NCBI GenBank assembly: GCA_046152925.1
Contig: JBJXFX010000154.1
Span: 8,746-72,745 of the forward strand
Direction of reading: 5' to 3'
Length of the DNA: 64,000 bases
From: CAMAUF01 sp046152925
GTDB taxonomy: Bacteria; Chloroflexota; Dehalococcoidia; Tepidiformales; Tepidiformaceae
The translations under genes were made by a program, and so were the position numbers. Shown piece by piece: positions 54,624-62,753 of this stretch. The notes beneath the pieces were generated by a model. The model made no database searches and was not told the DNA's origin. It saw nothing but the letters and a program-made list of their open reading frames with translations. Numbering within the stretch: position 1 is the stretch's first letter; every line of letters starts with the position of its first letter.

Positions 54624-55655
54624 CTAGGGCTTGGCCTTCACGGCGTCGGCGAGCGCCTTAAAGGCGTTCGCGATCCGCGGACCCGGCGCTTGGAGCCACT
54701 CCTCGAGGTTGAGCTCGATCACCTTGCTCCCCGTCACGGCCTTCAGCCCTTTGAACGGCGGGATCTGGGGGACGAGCGTGCTCAGCCGCGGGGCGGGCGC
54801 CGGCGCCGGCGTGATCGTGAAGATGTAGTCCGGGTTGTATTGGATGAGCTTCTCCTGGGCCAGGGTCGTATAGCCCGGGAACCCGGGGCCGCTGTCCGGT
54901 TCGTTCGCCGCGGGATTCGTGACGCCGACCTGCGCGAGGATATCGCCCGCGAAGCTCGTCGACTTCGCCGAATACAGGGTCTGGTCGCGCCCGGCGATCA
55001 GGATTACGGCGGCGATCTTGTTCGTGCCGAGCGCCGTCTTCGCGTCGCTACGGGCCTTCTCGATGCCGCTGATCACCTCCTTGGCCTTCGCTTGTGCATC
55101 CAGCACCGTGCCGAGGAGGGTCAGCCCGGCGATCACCTGCTTGTAGTTCTCAGCTCCAGCAAAGATGACCGGGACGCCAAGCTGCTCAATCGGGCCGCGG
55201 AGGCGCGGGTCGATGTGGATCACTGAGTCAGCCACCACGAGGTCCGGCTTGAGGGCAAGGATCGCCTCGAAGCTCGGCTGATATGCCGTGCCGACTTCCT
55301 TGGCCTGCTTCGCCGCTTCCGGGAACTCCGCCGACTGGCTGCGGCCAACGACCGTGCCGCCAACCGCATACACGTACTCGACGGCTGTCGGGCTGATGGC
55401 GACGATGGTCTTCGGTTTCGCCTTGATCTCGACCGAGCGGCCCAGCAGGTCGGTCACTTTGACGGGGTAGGCCGCGGCTGCGGTTGGCGAAGCTGCCGTC
55501 GTCGGGGAGGCTGCAGCGGTCGTTGCGGCGGCCGTTGTCGCCGCGGGCGTGGCATCATCGTCGTCGTCGTCACCGCCGCAGGCGATGCCGACCAGGCCCG
55601 TGACCGCCAACACGGCTGCGCCCGCTACCAGCCATTTTCTTCTCAAATCTCTCAT
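54624..55655 (-). CDS. Iron/cobalamin-type ABC transporter binding lipoprotein
   Basis: A 343-residue periplasmic-binding-protein of the helical-backbone (BtuF/FhuD) class. The start at 55655 gives MRDLRRKWLVAGAAVLAVTG with a lipobox GIAC, then GGDDDDDD and a long Ala/Thr/Pro linker. VTDLLGRSVEIKAKPKTIVA and FEAILALKPDLVVADSV are typical. The ligand cannot be told from sequence; no cobalamin riboswitch was recognised upstream. Confidence 0.9.
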   Translation of the reverse strand: MRDLRRKWLVAGAAVLAVTGLVGIACGGDDDDDDATPAATTAAATTAAASPTTAASPTAAAAYPVKVTDLLGRSVEIKAKPKTIVAISPTAVEYVYAVGGTVVGRSQSAEFPEAAKQAKEVGTAYQPSFEAILALKPDLVVADSVIHIDPRLRGPIEQLGVPVIFAGAENYKQVIAGLTLLGTVLDAQAKAKEVISGIEKARSDAKTALGTNKIAAVILIAGRDQTLYSAKSTSFAGDILAQVGVTNPAANEPDSGPGFPGYTTLAQEKLIQYNPDYIFTITPAPAPAPRLSTLVPQIPPFKGLKAVTGSKVIELNLEEWLQAPGPRIANAFKALADAVKAKP

Positions 55656-55812
55656 GTCTCTCAAAAACCTCACGGGATGGCAGGAATTGACCGGTATGGT
55701 ACACCTTGCAAGCCGAGCGGCAAGGCCGGGGGAAGGCCGGGCTGGTTGCCCATAGCGCGGGCGCGATCCGCATGGCACCCTTGGCAGACGCCCAAACGCT
55801 GGAGGGTCCGTC

Positions 55813-56376
55813 GTGGCCAATCACCCCGAACCAAAGCCGCTGCCGGGCAATCCCGTCGAGCTTCCCGGACAAGAGCACGCGATGCTCAAGCTCTCCTACG
55901 GCGTCCACGTCATCGGGTCCTTCTCGCGTAACGGAGACCTCAACGCGATGATCGCGGACTGGGTGATGCAGGTGTCGTTCAAGCCGCGGCTCGTGGCCGT
56001 CGGGATCGAGAACGACGCCCGCACGCTCCGCTTCATCAAGGAAACCGGCGTGTTCAGCGTCAATCTCCTGCATGAAAAGGACGGCGATGTCATCGCCCGC
56101 AAGGTCGTGATGCCGTCCGAATCGAAGAAGGTGCGGGGCCGGCCCGACGACATGCAGTCGCTCGTCTTCAACAAGCTCGAAGGGCTCGACTACGGCATCC
56201 ACGACAACGGCTGCCCGGTGTTGAACTCCCAACTCGGTTGGTTCACCTGCGATGCCGAGCAGTTCATCCCGACCGGCGACCACACGCTCGTCATCGGCAG
56301 GGTAACGGACGGCGAGGTCCTCCGCGCGGGCGAGATGTTGATCGAGCGGGACTTAGGTTGGGAGTACGCGGGCTAA
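55813..56376 (+). CDS. Flavin reductase-like protein
   Basis: A 187-residue FMN-binding split-barrel protein of the flavin reductase family: YGVHVIGSFSRNGDLNAMIADW, then PRLVAVGIENDARTLRFIKETGVFSVNLL. GGAGGG six bases before the GTG start is convincing. Such proteins supply reduced flavin to monooxygenases; the LLM protein at 24527 is a possible but distant client. First gene of a probable three-gene unit with an SDR and GH20. Confidence 0.88.
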   Translation: MANHPEPKPLPGNPVELPGQEHAMLKLSYGVHVIGSFSRNGDLNAMIADWVMQVSFKPRLVAVGIENDARTLRFIKETGVFSVNLLHEKDGDVIARKVVMPSESKKVRGRPDDMQSLVFNKLEGLDYGIHDNGCPVLNSQLGWFTCDAEQFIPTGDHTLVIGRVTDGEVLRAGEMLIERDLGWEYAG

Positions 56377-56417
56377 CGAGGACGGCGCACAGCACCAGGC
56401 AGAGGAGGAGGACGGCA

Positions 56418-57182
56418 ATGAGTATTCTTGACAGTTTTCGGTTGGATGGTCAGGTCGCGGTGGTGACCGGCGGCGGGCGCGGCATCGGCGAGGGCATCGC
56501 CCTCGCGTTGGCGGAAGCCGGCGCCGACATCGTCGTCGCGGCACGGCGGACGGCGGAGATCGAGGCGGTCGCGGCGAAGGTCCGCGCGTTGGGGCGCCGG
56601 GCGATGGCGGTGCCCACAGACGTGCTCGACCTGGCAGCCCTCGAACACCTCGCGGCGACGACGGTCGCTGAGCTGGGAAAGCTCACCATCTGGGTGAACA
56701 ACGCGGGCGGCGCCCAAGACCGAACGATGCGCTCCCTCGGCGACACCCCAGAAGCCGCCTGGGACAACCAGATCGACCTCAACCTCAAGGCCGTCTGGGC
56801 GGGCTCAAATGCGGCGGCGCGCACGATGGCCGAGGGCGGCGTGATCGTGAACATCTCGTCGGTGGCGGGATTCAAGCCTTCGCCGGTGAACGGGCCCTAC
56901 GCCATCGCCAAAGCCGGCGTGAACAACCTGACGATGACGCTGGCAGCCGAACTCGCGCCGCGCATTCGCGTCGTCGGCGTCGCGCCGGGCCCGATCCCGA
57001 CGGAGGTCATGTTCGAGGCGACGAAGCTCAGCGAGGAACAGCTGCACGCGATGATCGGTCCTTCGCTGCCGATGAAGCGCCTCGGCACGCCGGCCGATGT
57101 CGCCGCGGCGGTGGTCTACCTCGCCTCGCCCGCCGCGAGTTGGGTGACCGGGGCCACGCTCAGCGTGAGCGGCGGCGCCTGA
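56418..57182 (+). CDS. Short-chain dehydrogenase/reductase
   Basis: A 254-residue classical SDR of the FabG/7-alpha-HSDH size. VTGGGRGIGEGIALALAEAG, WVNNAGGAQD, NISSVAG and YAIAKAGVNNL provide cofactor and catalytic motifs. The ATG at 56418 has GGAGGAGG upstream; the longer frame overlaps the flavin reductase gene and is rejected. GH20 starts directly after its stop. Confidence 0.9.
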   Translation: MSILDSFRLDGQVAVVTGGGRGIGEGIALALAEAGADIVVAARRTAEIEAVAAKVRALGRRAMAVPTDVLDLAALEHLAATTVAELGKLTIWVNNAGGAQDRTMRSLGDTPEAAWDNQIDLNLKAVWAGSNAAARTMAEGGVIVNISSVAGFKPSPVNGPYAIAKAGVNNLTMTLAAELAPRIRVVGVAPGPIPTEVMFEATKLSEEQLHAMIGPSLPMKRLGTPADVAAAVVYLASPAASWVTGATLSVSGGA

Positions 57183-58694
57183 GTGGCCGGCGCGGCCATT
57201 GGTCAGGAGGACATCGTCCTGATCCCGGCGCCGCTCAGCTGCGAACGGCTGCCCGGTAGCTTCGCGATCGCCGAAGACACGCCGATCTACAGCGCGGACC
57301 CGGCCGCCGACGCCCTCCTCAGGGAAGCGCTGCGCCTCTGGGCGCCGGCGTCCGGCCCAAACGAAGGCTCGGTGCGCATGACACACGGCCCGGTTGTGGG
57401 GGCGGGCGTGGAAGCGTACCAACTCACCATCCAACCAGACCGCGTCCTGATCGAGGCGACGGGCACGCCGGGCATGCTCCAGGGCGTCCAGCGGCTTCGG
57501 CAATTGCTGTTGGACGGGCCGGAGCTGCCGTGCTTGCGGATCGTGGATGCGCCGCGGCTCTCCTGGCGGGGGGCGCACGTCGATGTCGCCCGGCACATGC
57601 CCCCGGCCGCGTGGCTCCAACGCTTTGTCGACCTGATCGCGTTGCACGGCTACAACTCGCTGCATCTCCACCTCACCGACGACCAGGGCTGGCGGATGCC
57701 GGTCGACCGGTACCCACTGCTGACCGAAATCGGCGGGTTTCGTCCTCGGACGCAGCTCAGCGCGAACCCCGGCACGTTTGAAGAAACGCGGTACGGAGGC
57801 TCGTACACCAAGGCCGAACTTACGGGCCTCGTCGCCTTCGCCGAGAGCCGGGGCGTCGGGATCATTCCTGAAATCGAGATGCCGGGGCATGTTTCCGCGG
57901 CCATCGCCGCCTACCCGATGCTTGGGACCAAGGGCTCTGCGATAGAGGTCAGCGGACGCTGGGGCATCCACGACGACATCTTGAACGTCGAGGGCGGGAC
58001 CATCCGGTTCATTCACGATGTGTTGGAGGAGGTCATGGAGATCTTCCCCAGCCCGTTCATCCACGCCGGTGGCGACGAGGTGCCGACGGCCCAATGGGAG
58101 GCGATCCCGAGCGCCAAAGCGCGCATCGCTTCCGAGGGGCTGCGCGACGCCTCAAAGCTGTATGGCTGGTTCCTGCGCCAGATATCGAACTGGCTGCGGC
58201 AGCGCGACCGGATCATGGCCGTCTGGGACGAAGCGCTGCGCGCTGGATTGCCGGGCGAAAGCACGCTCGTGATGGCCTGGCGCGGCGAAGACCAGGGGCG
58301 TGCCGCGGCCGTTGGCGGACACCCCGTCGTGATGGCGCCACGGCAGTTTACCTACTTCGATTACTACCAATCGAAGGATCGCGACAAAGAACCGCTCGCG
58401 ATCGGCGGACACTTGCCTCTGGAGCGGGTCTACGGGTTCGAGCCGGTGAGCCCGACCCTCAATATGGCCGACCAGCGTCGCATCCTTGGGACGCAATTCC
58501 AGCTCTGGTCGGAGTTCATCCGGACGCCGGAGCAGTTCGAATACATGGCCTTCCCACGCGCCTGCGCGCTCGCGGAGGTCGCCTGGACGCCACCGAAGCT
58601 CAAGGACTACGCGGACTTCCGCCGGCGGCTGGAGGTGCACGCCAAGCGGCTTGAGCGGCTGCGCGTCAACTTCCGGCCACTCGACCCGGCTTAG
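57183..58694 (+). CDS. Glycoside hydrolase family 20 beta-N-acetylhexosaminidase
   Basis: A 503-residue enzyme that removes terminal GlcNAc or GalNAc. An N-terminal GH20b-like domain (1-120) precedes the barrel with RGAHVDVARHMPP, HLHLTDDQGWRMP, GIIPEIEMPGH and the catalytic Asp-Glu pair in FIHAGGDEVP. No signal peptide is visible, so it may act in the cytosol on cell-wall or chitin fragments. GTG start immediately after the SDR stop. Confidence 0.92.
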   Translation: MAGAAIGQEDIVLIPAPLSCERLPGSFAIAEDTPIYSADPAADALLREALRLWAPASGPNEGSVRMTHGPVVGAGVEAYQLTIQPDRVLIEATGTPGMLQGVQRLRQLLLDGPELPCLRIVDAPRLSWRGAHVDVARHMPPAAWLQRFVDLIALHGYNSLHLHLTDDQGWRMPVDRYPLLTEIGGFRPRTQLSANPGTFEETRYGGSYTKAELTGLVAFAESRGVGIIPEIEMPGHVSAAIAAYPMLGTKGSAIEVSGRWGIHDDILNVEGGTIRFIHDVLEEVMEIFPSPFIHAGGDEVPTAQWEAIPSAKARIASEGLRDASKLYGWFLRQISNWLRQRDRIMAVWDEALRAGLPGESTLVMAWRGEDQGRAAAVGGHPVVMAPRQFTYFDYYQSKDRDKEPLAIGGHLPLERVYGFEPVSPTLNMADQRRILGTQFQLWSEFIRTPEQFEYMAFPRACALAEVAWTPPKLKDYADFRRRLEVHAKRLERLRVNFRPLDPA

Positions 58695-59488
58695 CCCCGA
58701 TACGGGGAGTCGCCCTCCGGGATGCGCCAGACCGCGCCGAGCGTCCAGAGCGGCTTGTAGCCCAAACTCAATGCAACGCGCTGAGAGCGGATGTTCGTCG
58801 CCCCGCAGGTGTAGATGGGCGTCTTCCCCTGCTCCAGGATCCAGCGGGTCATCGCGGCTGCGGCCGGGGCCGCGAGCCCGAGGCCGCGGAACTCGCGCAC
58901 GACATCGACGCCGATCTCGTAGCGGCCGTGGCCCTCATCCCAGGCGCCAGCCAGCGCCACCGGCTGCCCCCACGGACTGAAGACCGCGAAGCCGCCCAAG
59001 GCCGCGTCGAGGCGCTCGGGCTCATCTGGGTCGCCGAGGGTGTTTTCGAACCGCTGGAGCTGCCGCAACGGCGCCAGCTCGCCGCGGCCGAGCCAGCGCA
59101 ATTCGTATCCGGGCGGGAGCGGGCTGGGCTCCACCAGCCGCTCGGGCACAAACCCGAGCGTGAGGCCGTGCGCGGAGCAAGGCCGCCCACCCGAGAAGGT
59201 GGTCGTCGCTGCCGCGAGGTCGGCGAGGAAGAACGGCTGCAAGACGCGGAAGTGCTTGTTCGGCGCGTGCTCGCGCACCCATGCGGCAACGCCGGGCTCC
59301 ACGCGAAGCACCGACCCGGTGCCAAACGTCACGGCGAGCGCCGCCCACCTCCCGGACGGTGGCGCGACAGACGGCGCTTCGACCACGGTGAGCGCATTCG
59401 TCGCGAACGCCGAAGGGTCGCAGCCCAACTCGGCGGCCTCGGCGAGGCGGACTGCGGCCGCGCATCGCGAAAACAGGTCGTCCGGCAC
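58691..59488 (-). CDS. GNAT-family acetyltransferase, tandem copy 1
   Basis: A 265-residue protein with an N-terminal domain of about 150 residues and a C-terminal GNAT domain (REFRGLGLAAPAAAAM as acetyl-CoA loop, then TNIRSQRVALSLGYKPLW). AAGGGGG before the GTG at 59488 sets the start. It is paralogous to the next gene, with which it shares the two-domain layout and the NIRSQR strand. Substrate unknown. Confidence 0.8.
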   Translation of the reverse strand: MPDDLFSRCAAAVRLAEAAELGCDPSAFATNALTVVEAPSVAPPSGRWAALAVTFGTGSVLRVEPGVAAWVREHAPNKHFRVLQPFFLADLAAATTTFSGGRPCSAHGLTLGFVPERLVEPSPLPPGYELRWLGRGELAPLRQLQRFENTLGDPDEPERLDAALGGFAVFSPWGQPVALAGAWDEGHGRYEIGVDVVREFRGLGLAAPAAAAMTRWILEQGKTPIYTCGATNIRSQRVALSLGYKPLWTLGAVWRIPEGDSPYRG

Positions 59489-59498
59489 GCTTGCCCCC

Positions 59499-60254
59499 TT
59501 AGGCTGATTCGATCGTCGCATCGGTGAACAGCGGGACGAAGCCCGCGGCTGCGGCGGTCCGCTGCGAGCGGATGTTGGTGACCGCGCAGCCGTAGAGCGG
59601 TGTTTCGCCCCGTTCGAGGGCGAGCCGGACGGCCGCGACCACGACTCCCACCCCGAGGCCCTCTCCTTGGCGCTCCGGGACGACATCAACGCCCACCTCT
59701 GCCAGGCCGAACGTGCTGAACAGGCCGCCGACGGCCACAGGCTCCCCGGCCGCGTCGACGACCACGGCCGCGTAACGATTGCGGAATTCCCGGGCGTTAC
59801 GGCCGGGCTCACCGACGCCGTTCGGGAACCGTCCCGACGCCTGTTCCGCGTTCATCCAGGCGGCGTCCCGGACCACGAGGGCGAGGTCCGGTGGAAGCGC
59901 CGGCGCCTCCGGCACGCGGCTGAGCGACCAGCTGATGTTTGGCCCATCGATCACGACGCGCGGGCCCGTCCGTTCGACGGCGGCGGCCAGGGTCCGCAAG
60001 AACTCCGCCTGGGCCGCGCGAAACGGCCGCCGTGGCGCTGCCCGCCGGGCGACTTCGACGAGCGAGGCGTCGAGACTGAGGACCGTCCCACCCGGTAGCG
60101 AGACAGCCATCGCCCAGTAGGGCCAGGGCGCATGGGCGGGGCGCGACGCGATCGTCAGCTGCCCATGCCGAAACACGGACGGTTCGAGGCCCAGACCCTG
60201 GGCGTATGCGGCGGTCACCGCCTCGGCTTGGTCGTGTTCGAAAGCGCTCGTCAC
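59499..60254 (-). CDS. GNAT-family acetyltransferase, tandem copy 2
   Basis: A 251-residue paralogue of the neighbouring gene: an N-terminal domain of about 140 residues (LGLEPSVFRHGQLTI...), then a GNAT domain with PERQGEGLGVGVVVAAV and TNIRSQRTAAAAGFVPLF. Starts with GTG at 60254, one base past the acyl-CoA dehydrogenase stop, so it is coupled to that gene. Substrate unknown. Confidence 0.8.
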   Translation of the reverse strand: MTSAFEHDQAEAVTAAYAQGLGLEPSVFRHGQLTIASRPAHAPWPYWAMAVSLPGGTVLSLDASLVEVARRAAPRRPFRAAQAEFLRTLAAAVERTGPRVVIDGPNISWSLSRVPEAPALPPDLALVVRDAAWMNAEQASGRFPNGVGEPGRNAREFRNRYAAVVVDAAGEPVAVGGLFSTFGLAEVGVDVVPERQGEGLGVGVVVAAVRLALERGETPLYGCAVTNIRSQRTAAAAGFVPLFTDATIESA

Positions 60255-60255
60255 G

Positions 60256-61413
60256 TCAGTCCCTTGGGAGGCCGAGGCCGCGGGTGGCGATGATGTTGCG
60301 CTGGACCTCACTTGACCCGCTGTAGATCGTCGGCGAGACGTCCTCCATGTGCTCCTCCGCGAGGTGGCCGCCGAGCGGCGCGTGCTTGGAGCCAGGGAGA
60401 AGTCCGCCGCCCGGCCCGAGCAGGTTCACGCCAGCGTTCGCGATGCGCTGCGCGAGCTCCGTCGCGAACACCTTGATCACCGACGCTTCGACGTTGACGA
60501 CCTTGCCCGCCTCCTGCATCCAGGCCGTGCGGTACGACATCAACCGCCCGACTTCGTTCGCGACGTAGCAGTCGGCGAGCCGGTGGCGGAGGACCTTGTC
60601 GTCGCACTTGGCGGCCCGGAGGTGGCCAGCGAGGCTATCGAGGACGCGCTGGTTCGCTGCGATCGAGGCGACGTTCGAGCGCTCGAAGTCGAGCAGGGTC
60701 ATCGCCACGTACCAGCCATTGTTCTCCTCGCCGACCCGGTTGCGGACGGGGACGCGGACGTCTTCGAAAAAGACCTGGTTGAACTCGTGGAAGCCTGCGA
60801 GGTTCGGGATCGCCTGGACCGTGATGCCGGGCGACTTCATGTCGACGAGCAGGAAGCTCATCCCCTTGTGTTTCGGCAGTTCCGGGTTCGTGCGGACGAC
60901 CATGAAGCACCAGTCAGCGTGGTGGGCCCCGGTCGTCCAAATCTTCTGGCCGGTGACGATGTAGTCGTCGCCGTCGCGGACGGCCCGCGTTTGGAGGCTG
61001 GCGAGGTCGCTACCGGAGCCGGGCTCGCTATACCCCTGACACCAGATGGCCTCGCCGGAAGTGATCCGCGGCAGGTGTTCGCGTTTCTGCTCGTCGCTGC
61101 CGTGGACGATGAGCGTCGGGCCGATCATCCCGACGGAGAAGACGCGGCCAGCGTCAGGAGCGCCGGCGTAGCTCAGCTCCTCGGAAAAGATCATCTGGCT
61201 CACAGGACTCCAGCCCTGGCCGCCGAAGGCCTTCGGCCACGCGGGCGCCACCCAGCCGCGGCCCGCGAGCTGCCTAAGGAACGCCATCTGGCCGGGCCAA
61301 TCCTCTTGGCTCGTGGGCCGCGAGGGGCCGGAGTAGAGGCGGAGTGCGTCGGCAACGAAGGCCCGCACATCCCGGCGGAGCGACTCATGCTCTGCGGTAA
61401 ACGCGAATTCCAT
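60256..61413 (-). CDS. Acyl-CoA dehydrogenase
   Basis: A 385-residue flavoenzyme. CQGYSEPGSGSDLASLQTRA, VTGQKIWTTGAHHADWCFMV and the C-terminal IYSGSSEVQRNIIATRGLGL are the family motifs. GAGGAGG precedes the ATG at 61413; the longer open frame is rejected. Works with an electron-transfer flavoprotein, not encoded here. First gene of a unit with two GNATs. Confidence 0.92.
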   Translation of the reverse strand: MEFAFTAEHESLRRDVRAFVADALRLYSGPSRPTSQEDWPGQMAFLRQLAGRGWVAPAWPKAFGGQGWSPVSQMIFSEELSYAGAPDAGRVFSVGMIGPTLIVHGSDEQKREHLPRITSGEAIWCQGYSEPGSGSDLASLQTRAVRDGDDYIVTGQKIWTTGAHHADWCFMVVRTNPELPKHKGMSFLLVDMKSPGITVQAIPNLAGFHEFNQVFFEDVRVPVRNRVGEENNGWYVAMTLLDFERSNVASIAANQRVLDSLAGHLRAAKCDDKVLRHRLADCYVANEVGRLMSYRTAWMQEAGKVVNVEASVIKVFATELAQRIANAGVNLLGPGGGLLPGSKHAPLGGHLAEEHMEDVSPTIYSGSSEVQRNIIATRGLGLPRD

Positions 61414-61489
61414 CACGACCTCCTCGATGCGCAACATCCGGGAGCGCGCTTCCATGATGAACCCCGCTAGTCCCAGGCGACAGGGCAGG

Positions 61490-62747
61490 ATGAAGCGCAC
61501 ATATCATGAACTCTTACGCCTCGTGTTCATCGGCTTTGCTCCACGTTTACGAAGTGCACTTCCACCAGTAGGATTGCGCCGATTATTAGGGGGCGCGTCC
61601 GTTTTGAAACTTCAGGGCCTTTTTGCCGTCGTCGTCGTTATGTTCGTCCTATTCGGACTTGTCGGTCCTGACCATGCGTCAGGACCCAAACATGACGCGA
61701 AGGCCGCCACAGGACTCACACCGCTACGGATCCCTAACGTCGCCGCTGACGGAAATCGGCCGCCAAACGCCCTGGCCGTAACGCAAATTGATGCGATCAA
61801 CAACGTGTCCGACTCTGCAAGCTCGCCCGCGTGGTTTCCTGGGTGGAGCTTCTTTGGCAACCCTCCGGGTCACCTCTTGAGCGCTATCGCCACGTCGTCC
61901 ACCACCGTCATGTTGGCCTTCAACGAGCCGCTCGACGACAACGCGCTCGCTCCACAGAACTACTCCGTGAAGGACGCCGCGAACAACGTCCTCCTCATCC
62001 GCAACGTCGAATTCGAAGGCCCGCGGCGGATGAACGTCCGCCTCACTACGTCCGCCCAGGCGAAAGTCCGCTACACCGTCATCGCCTCCGGGGTTACCGA
62101 CCTCCGGAATGAGGCCCTCAGCATCTCCCTTCGGAGCTTTGACGGGTTTGGTCAGCCATCGCTGACCAGGGCCGTCGCCACCGACACGAACCACGTCACG
62201 CTCACCTTCACGGGCGCCGTTGGCGACAGCGGCATCGCGCCTTCGACCTATCTCGTCGAGGAGTTGAACGCCTCAAATGCGGTCGTTGGTACGCTTGCCG
62301 TCACGGGTGGGCAGTTCCTCGGTCCGCTGCGGACCGTCGTCGAGCTGACCACAGCGTCTCAGAAAGCAGCGAGATACCGCGTCACGACGAACAGCGCGCT
62401 CACCGACCCGGCGGGCGCGAGCCTCCTTTCCACGAACACCACCTTCGACGGGATAAGCGGCGTCCCCGGCATCCTTCGGCTCGCGCCGACCGGGCCGACA
62501 ACGCTCCGGATCACGTTTAACGGCCCGATGACAGACGAGGTCCTCAATCCGGCGGTCTACGAAATCGGCGAGCAGGCGAACGCGGCCAAATTGCTCGCCA
62601 TCGCGAAAGCCGTCTTCGTGGGCGACGAGAAGCGCGTGGTCGACGTCACGACCTCGCCGCAATCGGCAGTGGTGTACGCCGTCCGCAAGCTGGAGGCGAC
62701 GAACCAGGCCGGCCTTGCCCTGACGATCGCCGGCCACGCCGCCAACC
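61490..62747 (+). CDS. Giant secreted Ig-repeat / binary-toxin-B-like protein, 5' part before frameshift
   Basis: First part of a large exported protein. A long N-terminal signal region ends in a hydrophobic helix (LKLQGLFAVVVVMFVLFGLVG, about residues 40-59). Then come three Ig-like (Big_5/SbsA-type) repeats of about 100 residues, each with a TFNGPM-like strand, an xYxV/I strand and a VVELTT-like strand. At about 62746 the reading frame is lost and protein similarity continues one frame over. The start is uncertain (ATGs at 61457 and 61490). The first 180 bases are unusually AT-rich (about 52% GC) for this genome. Confidence 0.75.
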
Positions 62748-62753
62748 TTCACC
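62744..62753 (+). other. Frameshift site within the Ig-repeat gene
   Basis: AACCTTCACC: with one C removed the frame reads Asn-Phe-Thr and rejoins the fourth Ig repeat, giving FTGFNGAP, which matches the FDGFGQP and FDGISG linkers of earlier repeats. The frame before the site continues only as Arg-rich nonsense. It may be a real mutation or a sequencing/assembly error. Confidence 0.8.
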
